NCBI GenBank assembly: GCA_050180235.1
Contig: JBFXEJ010000189.1
Location: 1-5,231, forward strand
Source of the DNA: JAABRU01 sp050180235
GTDB lineage: Bacteria; Desulfobacterota; Desulfobacteria; Desulfobacterales; Desulfococcaceae
Reading direction: 5' to 3'
Length of the DNA stretch: 5,231 bases
The notes beneath the pieces are model-generated. The model searched no databases and was not told where the DNA came from. It saw only the letters and a program-made list of their open reading frames with translations. Shown here piece by piece: positions 1 to 5,163 of this stretch (position 1 is the stretch's first letter; the number at the start of each line of letters is the position of its first letter). The position numbers and the translations under genes are program-made.

Positions 1-127
1 TAATGATTATAACGTTTTTCGCAGGGCGGGCACGGCTTTTTGTGCCCGCCGTCCTGCTGAAACGGTGGGCACAAAAAGCCGTGCCCACCCTGCAATGATG
101 GTACATTTTTTCATGGAAATCGCCTAA
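1..127 (+). mobile_element. 136-bp palindromic miniature element, copy A (left end cut by window edge)
   Basis: This is a non-coding miniature element of the family also seen at 3938-4164 and 5025-5160. Positions 1-124 are element and 125-127 are the flanking TAA. Comparison with the other copies shows that only the outer 12 bases (GGTGATTTCCAT-like) lie off the window, which restores a length of 136. Its core is a long hairpin with arms 21-50 and 64-93 around the 13-nt loop GTCCTGCTGAAAC. Each arm is itself a small hairpin of a 9-bp stem and 8-nt loop (for example GGTGGGCAC at 64-72 with GTGCCCACC at 81-89). The right end reads ATGGAAATCGCC followed by TAA. No transposase is encoded, so it would have to be moved in trans (inference). 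Confidence 0.85.
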
Positions 128-250
128 CTGGGGTCAGATTATTTCCAGAAAAAAATATACCACCAAAGTATCAAAAGCTTCCGGCTTTTGCCCTGTGCCT
201 GTGAACTGAACCGGGATATTTATTTTCAGAAATCGCCTTACGCCTCTTTG
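128..250. other. Intergenic stretch with a small hairpin, no gene
   Basis: No credible reading frame is present. A perfect 7-bp hairpin lies at 172-190 (CAAAAGC, loop TTCCG, GCTTTTG), but no T-run follows it on either strand, so it is not a classic terminator. GAAATCGCC at 234-242 matches the inner edge of the miniature-element right end and could be a solo remnant or chance. GGGGTCAGATTATTTCC just after copy A resembles short dispersed sequences seen near transposases, but it cannot be assigned here. Confidence 0.4.
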
Positions 251-274
251 TCATACCGGTGAAAGCCGGTATCC
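251..274 (-). repeat. Short CCGG hairpin repeat (R1)
   Basis: ATACCGG and CCGGTAT form a perfect 7-bp stem around a TGAAAG loop. On the minus strand it reads GGATACCGGCTTTCACCGG followed by TATGA, the same layout as R2 (291-320), R3 (4190-4213) and R4 (4783-4804): a CCGG-type stem, a six-base pyrimidine-rich loop, then TGA. It lies in the 3' flank of the signalling operon and faces R2 in opposite orientation. It is an extragenic palindromic repeat of unknown role, possibly stabilising or ending transcripts. Confidence 0.6.
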
Positions 275-290
275 ATAATCATCTGAAATT

Positions 291-320
291 GCCGGATTCC
301 GGCTTTCTCCGGAATGACGG
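291..320 (+). repeat. Short CCGG hairpin repeat (R2) just downstream of the operon
   Basis: The stem is ATTCCGG (296-302) with CCGGAAT (309-315) around loop CTTTCT, followed by GACGG. It starts about 35 bases past the stop codon of the REC-PAS-kinase gene on that gene's strand. It could therefore serve as a 3' transcript hairpin, but there is no adjacent U-run, so an intrinsic terminator is not supported. It shares its tail with R3 and R4. Confidence 0.6.
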
Positions 321-354
321 TGAAAATGGTGGCGTAACATCAGGTGGTCATGTA

Positions 355-1884
355 CTATCCCGCAGCAGGAAAGCAGATACTGACACGGGTTCCCCGCGCG
401 GGTTCGGAATCCACAAATATCTTTCCGCCATGATTTCTGACAATTCCGTACACAGCGGACATCCCCAGTCCTCTTCCGATGAATTTTGTGCTGAAAAAAG
501 GTTCAAATATCCTGCCTCTGGTTTTTTCGTCCATGCCCATGCCGTTATCCTCCACTGTCAGCCAGATACACTTTTCCGTTTCAGGCTGCTCAGACAAATC
601 CGATATTCCATCAGGCTTCTCCCTGCTGACACTGATACGGATACATCCTTCACCTTCAATGGCCTCGGATGCATTTTCCACCAGCGCGGACAAAACCGTA
701 TGCAGCTGCGTCAGATCAGCGTTCACAGAAAGATTTTCCCTGTCCTGAGTATCTGTTTTAATCTGTATGCGGGCAGGAAGTCCTCCCCGGATGAGATGAA
801 CACCTGTTTCCACCAGCCGGTTCAGATCAAACGGCCGCGGCTGGTATATGCCCCCGCGGGCATAGGTCATCAGTTGGGCTGAAAGTCCGGACATCCTTTC
901 GCTCATTGATCTTATTCCCCATATGCACTTTTCTGTTTTTTCATTTTTTCCGGCAGACATGGCAAGAAGTTCCGCGTATCCTGTCAGACCGTTGAGGGCA
1001 TTGTTGAATTCATGGGCAATTCCTCCTGCCAGAGTGGCAATAGCGTCTGTCTTCTGACTGTGGAGTACGCGTTTTTCCATCTGTTTGAGACGGGTGATGT
1101 CCGTATGGGAAACAGCGGTCTGGTATTCACAGACATTGAGACGGAAAACCTGCAGCAGACACCAGTTTTCCTGTGCTTTGTCACCGTATGGCAGTTCCAT
1201 TTCAAACCATTTTTTTTCCCCGGCCATCACTTTCTGAAGACCTGAAAGGGCATTGGCTGCGTATTCTGATCCGGGATCCGCCTCCCGGTTCACTATGCTG
1301 CGGCAGTATTCCACATAACTGTCTCCCACACTGATTCCTTTTTTATTTCCTGATTTTTCCTGTGAGAATTTTTCCCAGGCCCGGTTGGTTTTCAGAATCT
1401 GCCCCTGCGGATTGAGCACAACAATGGCCGCTGGCATGGAATTGAGAATCGCAGTGGAAAAGCGTTCACTTTTTTCCAGTTCCTGATGTGTTTTCCTGTT
1501 TTCCATACGCAGTTTCCGGTGTTCCAGTGCTCTGTGAACAGAACGCAGGAGTTCTTCAATCTGCTCAGGGGGTTTTTGCAGAAAATCAAAGGCTCCGCCG
1601 TTTTTCATGGCCTGCACAGCATTTTCCACGCTCGCATATCCTGTCAGAATAATCACTTCTGTATCCGGAGAAATTTCTTTGATACAGCGCAGAAGTTCCA
1701 GCCCGTCCATTTCAGGCATACGGATATCGCTGAGCACAAGTTCAAAGGACTGCTGCTGAAAAAGGGAAAGAGCGTCTTTCCCGTTCGAAGCAGTTTCCAC
1801 TGCAAAACCTTCACCTGAGAGTGCAAAACGCAGTACACTGAGAATATCGGGTTCATCATCCACAAGCAGGATATGCTCTTTCAT
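355..1884 (-). CDS. REC-PAS sensor histidine kinase (hybrid, receiver at N-terminus)
   Basis: A soluble 509-residue two-component protein. Residues 1-120 are a receiver domain: acidic pair D9/D10, phospho-acceptor D53 in LSDIRMP, T81 and K104 in FLQKPP. A helical linker and a PAS-like domain follow (about 138-262, starting at RFSTAILNSMPAAIVVL). The kinase core has an H-box LAGGIAHEFNN with phospho-His H291, an N-box N404 (LVENASEAI), G1 DNGMG at 446-450, F-box FEPFF at 460-464 and a glycine-rich G2 GRGLGM at 470-475. G2 departs from the common GTGLGL but keeps the glycines, so activity is expected. No membrane segment or DNA-binding domain is visible. The ATG overlaps the stop of the upstream membrane kinase by 4 bp and has its own good ribosome binding site, so the two are translationally coupled. 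It probably accepts phosphate from that kinase and integrates a cytoplasmic PAS signal (inference). The domain architecture is certain; ligand and target are unknown. Confidence 0.96.
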   Translation of the reverse strand: MKEHILLVDDEPDILSVLRFALSGEGFAVETASNGKDALSLFQQQSFELVLSDIRMPEMDGLELLRCIKEISPDTEVIILTGYASVENAVQAMKNGGAFDFLQKPPEQIEELLRSVHRALEHRKLRMENRKTHQELEKSERFSTAILNSMPAAIVVLNPQGQILKTNRAWEKFSQEKSGNKKGISVGDSYVEYCRSIVNREADPGSEYAANALSGLQKVMAGEKKWFEMELPYGDKAQENWCLLQVFRLNVCEYQTAVSHTDITRLKQMEKRVLHSQKTDAIATLAGGIAHEFNNALNGLTGYAELLAMSAGKNEKTEKCIWGIRSMSERMSGLSAQLMTYARGGIYQPRPFDLNRLVETGVHLIRGGLPARIQIKTDTQDRENLSVNADLTQLHTVLSALVENASEAIEGEGCIRISVSREKPDGISDLSEQPETEKCIWLTVEDNGMGMDEKTRGRIFEPFFSTKFIGRGLGMSAVYGIVRNHGGKIFVDSEPARGTRVSICFPAAG

Positions 1885-3575
1885 ATGTCTGTATCTCCTG
1901 AAACATCAAAAGATTTCATCCGGAAATCCGGATCCGGTATTTGCCCGGCTGCCGGAAGCCTTATGCGCATGGCGGTTCCCTGAAAGGACGTATCCATAAT
2001 GTCAAGACTGCCCTGATGCTCCCGGATAATTCCGTAACTGATGGAAAGCCCCAGCCCGGTTCCCTTTCCCACCTCCCTGGTGGTAAAAAAGGGATCAAAT
2101 ATCCTGTCCCGGAATTCCCGCTCAATGCCGCATCCATTATCTTTAACAATGATTTCAACAGTTTTTTCTTCAGACACACGGGTTACAATTTCAATGAGAC
2201 CTCCGGATGCCCTGAATTCCGGCACGATATCCGCTTTCGCAGAGACTGCGTCCCGTGCATTGGTGAGCAGATTCAGAAACACCTGCTCCAGGCGGTTGGC
2301 ATTTCCGTAACACAGGGGCAAATCCGGTGCATAATTTTTTTCCACCCGGATGCTGTGCAGACGCAACTGCTCTCCAATCATAAGAAAACAGTCTTCCAGA
2401 ACGCTGCTGATGTTCACATATTTGAATTCATGGGAAGACTGACGGGAAAAATCCCGCAGATGCTTAATTATGCGCATCATCCTTCCGGTGTTGCGCTCCA
2501 CTGTTTTCAGTTGTTCGGCAATCTGCTCTTCAGTCAGGATTTTTTCCTTAATTCCTTTGGGGAGAAGCTGCGAGGCTGCCCGGATTACCATCAGGGGCTG
2601 ATTGAGTTCATGGGCCACGCCTGCGGCCAGTTCACCGATGGAAGCCAGTTTTCCGGACTGAACCAGTTGAAGCTGCATGGTTCTGAGATCTGCATAGGCC
2701 TCCTCCAGCCTGTCCTGGGCGGATCTGTATTTGTCAATATCCCGTTCCAGTTGTTCCGCGTAACGGCTCATAAGCTGATGGGAGTTTGTGAGTTCAGACA
2801 GCATTTCATCAAAGGCACAGCGCAGATGACCGATTTCATCTTTGCTCTCATGATCGGAATAACGGAAAACTGATAGACCACCCTCACTGATTTTCCGGAT
2901 ATTTGTCAGAAGTTCCTGAACCGGGACGGCAATGGATCTCCGGATGACAAACCACATGGCAAAAAGGGAAACAGGAAGCACAGTGGCAAAAATGCAGAAA
3001 TGGATAATCTGCTGACGGTTCAGAGAACGGGTTAGGGATTCGATCTCATACCTGAGATCAGCGGAAATGACTTGGTGAAGTTCAGTAAGCTGCGACAGAA
3101 TCCGATCTTTATGAAAGGCCAGATGCGTTGAACAATCCGCCATATCCCCGGATACAATAGCACTTTCCTGCGCTGCCATTTCTGAACAGAAATGATTTGC
3201 CCCGGAAATGTATATCTCCACTGTTTTCAGAATTTCCCGCGCCAGCCGAATCCTGCTCTGATCCGGATTGCCGGTTCTGATGATTTCTTTCAGGCTTTGC
3301 ACCACTGTGGCGGATTCCTTTTCCGCTTTCCGGATAAAGCGGTTTTCTCCTTCCTCCACAGCGTCTTCATAATATCCGATCTGATTTCTGAAAGCGATCA
3401 GAGCTTCATAACTCAGGCCCGAAGCAGGAAAAGATATACTGGAAATGCGAAAAATTTCCTGTTTTATAAGGTTTCCGCCTGCATAAACCCCGATCATGGA
3501 AAAGGCATAGACGATGACAAGGAAGGCGATCACCAGCCAGATTTTTGCAACTATGGATAAATGCAGGTGTTTCAT
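1881..3575 (-). CDS. Membrane-bound sensor histidine kinase (periplasmic helical sensor, HAMP, HisKA, HATPase)
   Basis: 564 residues from the chosen ATG. TM1 is about 10-33, followed by a mostly helical, charged periplasmic domain of about 155 residues that resembles a four-helix-bundle sensor. TM2 is about 190-211 (FATVLPVSLFAMWFVI). HAMP (about 212-265) leads into a coiled coil (about 268-308) and HisKA with phospho-His H322 in LAAGVAHELNQPL. The ATPase domain has N-box N439 (NLLTNARDA), G1 DNGCG at 479-483, F-box FDPFF at 493-497 and G2 GKGTGLGL at 503-510, all intact. A 20-residue tail follows the ATPase fold. It should sense an extracytoplasmic cue and phosphorylate a receiver; the first candidate is the REC domain of the overlapping downstream gene. 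The frame extends to a GTG at 3626, which has no purine-rich site before it. The ATG at 3575 has a weak GGA nine bases upstream and gives a normal positively charged N-terminus (MKHLHLSIVAKIW), so I prefer it with moderate certainty. Confidence 0.95.
   Translation of the reverse strand: MKHLHLSIVAKIWLVIAFLVIVYAFSMIGVYAGGNLIKQEIFRISSISFPASGLSYEALIAFRNQIGYYEDAVEEGENRFIRKAEKESATVVQSLKEIIRTGNPDQSRIRLAREILKTVEIYISGANHFCSEMAAQESAIVSGDMADCSTHLAFHKDRILSQLTELHQVISADLRYEIESLTRSLNRQQIIHFCIFATVLPVSLFAMWFVIRRSIAVPVQELLTNIRKISEGGLSVFRYSDHESKDEIGHLRCAFDEMLSELTNSHQLMSRYAEQLERDIDKYRSAQDRLEEAYADLRTMQLQLVQSGKLASIGELAAGVAHELNQPLMVIRAASQLLPKGIKEKILTEEQIAEQLKTVERNTGRMMRIIKHLRDFSRQSSHEFKYVNISSVLEDCFLMIGEQLRLHSIRVEKNYAPDLPLCYGNANRLEQVFLNLLTNARDAVSAKADIVPEFRASGGLIEIVTRVSEEKTVEIIVKDNGCGIEREFRDRIFDPFFTTREVGKGTGLGLSISYGIIREHQGSLDIMDTSFQGTAMRIRLPAAGQIPDPDFRMKSFDVSGDTDI
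1894..1899 (-). promoter_or_regulatory. Ribosome binding site for the REC-PAS kinase gene
   Basis: On the minus strand AGGAGA precedes the ATG at 1884 by nine bases, inside the 3' end of the upstream kinase gene. It fixes the start at 1884 and supports coupled translation across the ATGA overlap. Confidence 0.8.
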
Positions 3576-3651
3576 TTTCTTTTGTCCGGATATGATAAAA
3601 AAACTGTATGCCAGAACCGCAATCACAGGGCAGGCAATGGAATTTTTCAGT

Positions 3652-3679
3652 ATTTAACAGAATATCCGGGCGGGTGCAA
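3652..3679 (-). promoter_or_regulatory. Possible weak promoter of the kinase operon
   Basis: On the minus strand TTGCAC (3679-3674) and TTAAAT (3657-3652) are separated by 16 bases, about 75 bases before the ATG at 3575. The boxes match the sigma-70 consensus at 3/6 and 4/6, so this is only a candidate. No sigma-54 type GG/GC pair was seen in the upstream region. Confidence 0.22.
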
Positions 3680-3765
3680 GCCGGATCAGTCATTTATTTC
3701 TGTCTGCCTGAATCCGAATCTGTTTCCAGGTTAATACCGATTCTCCATTGAACTGATACTGATCC

Positions 3766-3834
3766 GGAGGAGTGCAAAAATTAAGCGGAGCGGTTTTTTG
3801 CACACCCGGAACCGCGGAAAAACTGAGGGTATTG
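3766..3834. repeat. Hairpin direct repeat, unit 1
   Basis: The first 47 bases (3766-3812) are identical to 3863-3909. The following ~22 bases are a diverged match (GTATTG shared at the end). The core is a 9-bp stem, GTGCAAAAA (3772-3780) with TTTTTGCAC (3795-3803), enclosing the loop TTAAGCGGAGCGGT. It sits upstream of the kinase operon. Its role is unknown; it looks like a dispersed extragenic repeat rather than an operator. Confidence 0.8.
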
Positions 3835-3862
3835 GTTTTATACGATGCTGAACAGCAAATCT

Positions 3863-3931
3863 GGAGGAGTGCAAAAATTAAGCGGAGCGGTTTTTTGCAC
3901 ACCCGGAACGGTGAAAAAAACTGACAGTATT
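3863..3931. repeat. Hairpin direct repeat, unit 2
   Basis: Second copy of the unit at 3766, same orientation, offset by 97 bases, with the same GTGCAAAAA/TTTTTGCAC stem and identical loop. The copy runs almost to the TAA that borders the 136-bp element at 3938. The perfect identity over 47 bases against weaker similarity outside suggests either recent duplication or constraint on the hairpin core. Confidence 0.8.
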
Positions 3932-3934
3932 GTA

Positions 3935-4167
3935 TAAGATGATTTCCATTAATGATTAAGTAACCGTCCATATATTTTCATGTATAATAACTCATCGGAC
4001 ACAATATTTACGGGATTGCCCTGTGCGAAAATTTGTGGACGATTACTTATACCGTTTTTCCTAGGGCGGGCACGGCTTTTTGTGCCCGCCGTCCTGCTGA
4101 AACTGTGGGCACAAAAAGCCGTGCCCGCCCTACAATTATGGTACATTTTTTCATGGAAATCGCCTAA
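3935..4167 (+). mobile_element. 136-bp palindromic miniature element, copy B, interrupted by a nested element
   Basis: Same family and orientation as copy A. Element bases are 3938-4164, with TAA at 3935-3937 and at 4165-4167, consistent with a 3-bp target duplication. The ends are GATGATTTCCAT and ATGGAAATCGCC, imperfect 12-bp terminal inverted repeats. The core palindrome has arms 4062-4090 and 4104-4132 around loop GTCCTGCTGAAAC. Its length is 227; removing the 89-bp insertion at 3959-4047 and one TA leaves exactly 136. The right arm carries T4104 and T4106 changes that weaken its local hairpin. No protein is encoded. Confidence 0.88.
3959..4047. mobile_element. Nested 89-bp miniature element inserted at TA
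   Basis: It splits the left flank of copy B. The ends AGTAACCGTCCA and TGGACGATTACT are inverted repeats; similarity extends to 21 bases with three mismatches (through ATTTTC). TA at 3957-3958 is repeated at 4048-4049, and removal of the element plus one TA restores the GATTATACC found in copy C. TA duplication is typical of IS630/Tc1-mariner type transposition (family knowledge), so a non-autonomous relative of such an element is likely. It has no coding capacity. Confidence 0.85.
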
Positions 4168-4189
4168 GATCAATAGCGATTTGGTATAA

Positions 4190-4213
4190 CACCGGTTTTC
4201 GCCGGTATGACGG
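4190..4213 (+). repeat. Short CCGG hairpin repeat (R3)
   Basis: ACCGG (4191-4195) pairs with CCGGT (4202-4206) around TTTTCG, followed by ATGACGG as in R2 and R4. It is the least palindromic full member of the family and lies between copy B and the 70-bp element. Confidence 0.5.
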
Positions 4214-4240
4214 TTTTATGAAGTTTTGAAATTGACCTGT

Positions 4241-4316
4241 ATTAGACCTCTTGCAAAAGTCAATTTTAATCCAATAAAATCAAAGGTGCAACTCCCAGTT
4301 TTGCAAGAGGTCTATT
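4241..4316. mobile_element. 70-bp miniature element with perfect terminal inverted repeats and ATT flanks
   Basis: The ends AGACCTCTTGCAAAA (4244-4258) and TTTTGCAAGAGGTCT (4299-4313) are perfect 15-bp inverted repeats. ATT occurs directly at both borders (4241-4243 and 4314-4316), fitting a 3-bp target duplication. The 40-bp interior is AT-rich and holds a smaller ATTTTA/TAAAAT pairing. A 3-bp ANT duplication is known for the ISL2 group of the IS5 family, so an IS5-like non-autonomous element is my best guess; the family name is inference. Confidence 0.75.
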
Positions 4317-4776
4317 GTAAAAAAATATAATGCCGGACAGTGCCTGACAAATTTTCCAACAAAAAAACTTGCCATTCTGCCTGTAAAGTGCCAAATTCCG
4401 GCATTGGGAAACAGGCGTGAACTCATAACCGTTCTGCCCTATGCACAGGGAACAGGAGAAACACAGGAGCTGCATTCCGGCACATATGAGAAAAATGCCT
4501 GTTATAATAATGCCTTCTGAGAGTTTTTGGCATATTTTGCAAAATATTCATCATCATCATTCTTGCCATTTGCATGATATTGTGAGATAGAAGAAGTTAT
4601 ACAGAAAAAAACAGCAGACAAAGCACTGATAAAGAAAAGGGCAGCAGCAAAACATGAAAGTCTGTTTCCACGGCAGTTCAACTGCGGAACGTGCGGGCAG
4701 AAATTTTTCAGTAATCTGAAATTGTTGCCCAAAATTGATGAAACTGTAAAAAAATCATTATTTTTTCAGGAATTTA
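4317..4776. other. Intergenic stretch with no confirmed gene
   Basis: A low-GC region between small mobile elements. It holds a 9-bp inverted repeat, AATGCCGGA (4329-4337) and TCCGGCATT (4397-4405), a (CAT)4 run near 4549-4560, and the open frame described at 4502-4732. I see no tRNA, terminator or promoter that I can support. Confidence 0.5.
4502..4732 (-). pseudogene. Possible remnant of a small single-span membrane protein
   Basis: The frame is open for 76 codons. It contains a convincing hydrophobic segment (about 28-48, FAAALFFISALSAVFFCITS) followed by a polar, charged tail (YHANGKNDDDEYFAKYAK). The N-terminal part has cysteines (FCPH, NCRGN, LSCF) faintly recalling a degraded zinc ribbon, as found in some short ribbon-plus-membrane-span proteins. 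That comparison is speculative. There is no ATG or GTG in the frame, only a TTG at 4732 without a ribosome binding site, and an in-frame TGA lies shortly upstream. This suggests a 5'-truncated remnant, or a chance frame. I recognise no family. Confidence 0.28.
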
Positions 4777-4851
4777 TTAACTCAGGCTTTCTCCGGAGTG
4801 ACGGTATTTCTGATTTTTTACGGGATCGTCAAAATTAGGTTCTGTTGACAT
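4777..4851 (-). CDS. Possible 24-residue peptide with a strong ribosome binding site
   Basis: On the minus strand AGGAGG (4865-4860) stands exactly eight bases before ATG (4851), the best initiation signal in the window. The ORF starts MSTEPNFDDPVKNQK and ends YRHSGESLS before TAA. Its first five codons lie inside the terminal inverted repeat of the 165-bp element. Its last residues are encoded by hairpin repeat R4. It may be a real small peptide, the stump of a gene cut by repeats, or an outward start carried by the mobile element. No promoter is evident and the family is not recognised. Confidence 0.3.
   Translation of the reverse strand: MSTEPNFDDPVKNQKYRHSGESLS
4783..4804 (+). repeat. 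Diverged CCGG hairpin repeat (R4)
   Basis: CAGGCTTTCTCCGGAGTGACGG shares the CTTTCT loop and TGACGG tail of R2. The stem CTCAGG/CCGGAG (4781-4796) has one mismatch. It overlaps the 3' half of the 24-codon ORF on the other strand and supplies that ORF's C-terminal residues. Confidence 0.5.
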
Positions 4852-5004
4852 TTCTATAACCTCCTGAATTTGCAGGAACCGATCTCTCCGGAATGAACCA
4901 TGCGGATTTCTCATGACTCTGCCCGGAACGGGATTTATGGCATGTTTCCGGTTCAGACCGGAGTCACTGACCGGCAGTCTGATCTGAAATGTCAACAGAA
5001 CCTA
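4836..5004. mobile_element. 165-bp miniature element with perfect 19-bp inverted ends
   Basis: TAGGTTCTGTTGACATTTC (4836-4854) is repeated perfectly as its reverse complement at 4986-5004. The outer TA may be a TA target duplication, leaving an element of 165 bases (4838-5002) with 17-bp ends beginning GGTTCTGTTGACA. GGTTCTGTTG-type ends recall IS6-family termini from memory, but a TA flank does not fit IS6, so the family stays open. The interior has small GC-rich hairpins (CCCGGAACGGG; CCGGTTCAGACCGG) and no transposase. A Shine-Dalgarno and ATG at the left end read outward on the minus strand. Confidence 0.75.
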
Positions 5005-5021
5005 GTTCCTGCGGTTATCTG

Positions 5022-5163
5022 TAAGGCGATTTCCATGAAAAAATGTACCATCATTGTAGGGCGGGCACGGCTTTTTGTGCCCGCCGTCCTGCTGAAACGG
5101 CGGGCACAAAAATCCGTGCCCGCCCTACGAAAAACGGTATAATCATTAATGGAAATCACCTAA
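5022..5163 (-). mobile_element. 136-bp palindromic miniature element, copy C, flanks inverted, loop not inverted
   Basis: Element bases are 5025-5160, exactly 136, with TAA at 5022-5024 and 5161-5163. The flanks are the reverse complement of copies A and B: GGCGATTTCCATG at the left, ATGGAAATCACC at the right. The palindrome arms are 5056-5085 and 5099-5128, perfect except one mismatch (T5113). The 13-nt loop at 5086-5098 reads GTCCTGCTGAAAC on the plus strand, as in A and B, although the flanks are inverted. This copy is the least damaged and gives the reference layout of the family. Confidence 0.88.

Noticed and set aside
21..93. Intrinsic terminator in the strong palindrome of copy A (also copies B and C)
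   Set aside because: The hairpins are very stable, but the T-runs lie inside the arms rather than directly after the stem, so standard terminator structure is absent. An effect on transcription cannot be excluded.
259..882. Plus-strand open frame of 207 codons
   Set aside because: It lies antisense to the well-supported REC-PAS kinase gene, has no domain-like sequence, and is the expected shadow of that gene's codon usage.
1941..2873. Plus-strand open frame of 310 codons
   Set aside because: Antisense to the kinase and HAMP domains of the membrane kinase; composition is rich in His, Phe and Cys with no recognisable fold, and no binding site was seen. Long, but a shadow.
3576..3626. GTG start at 3626 for the membrane kinase
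   Set aside because: No purine-rich site precedes it and it adds 17 residues ahead of a normal charged N-terminus. It remains possible but is less likely than the ATG at 3575.
3766..3931. CRISPR-like array
   Set aside because: Only two units, with a 47-base identical core followed by a diverged homologous region rather than unique spacers, and no cas genes.
3690..3971. Minus-strand frame of 93 codons
   Set aside because: Its translation is a readthrough of the two hairpin direct repeats (PGVQKTAPLNFCTPPD recurs), so it is repeat-derived.
3980..4189. Plus-strand frame containing GRARLFVPAVLLK, with a similar one at 4900-5142
   Set aside because: Both are translations of the palindromic core of the 136-bp element and do not represent a gene.
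4266..4475. Minus-strand frame of 69 codons
   Set aside because: Its C-terminal third is the 70-bp element read through, its start has no ribosome binding site, and no fold is recognisable.
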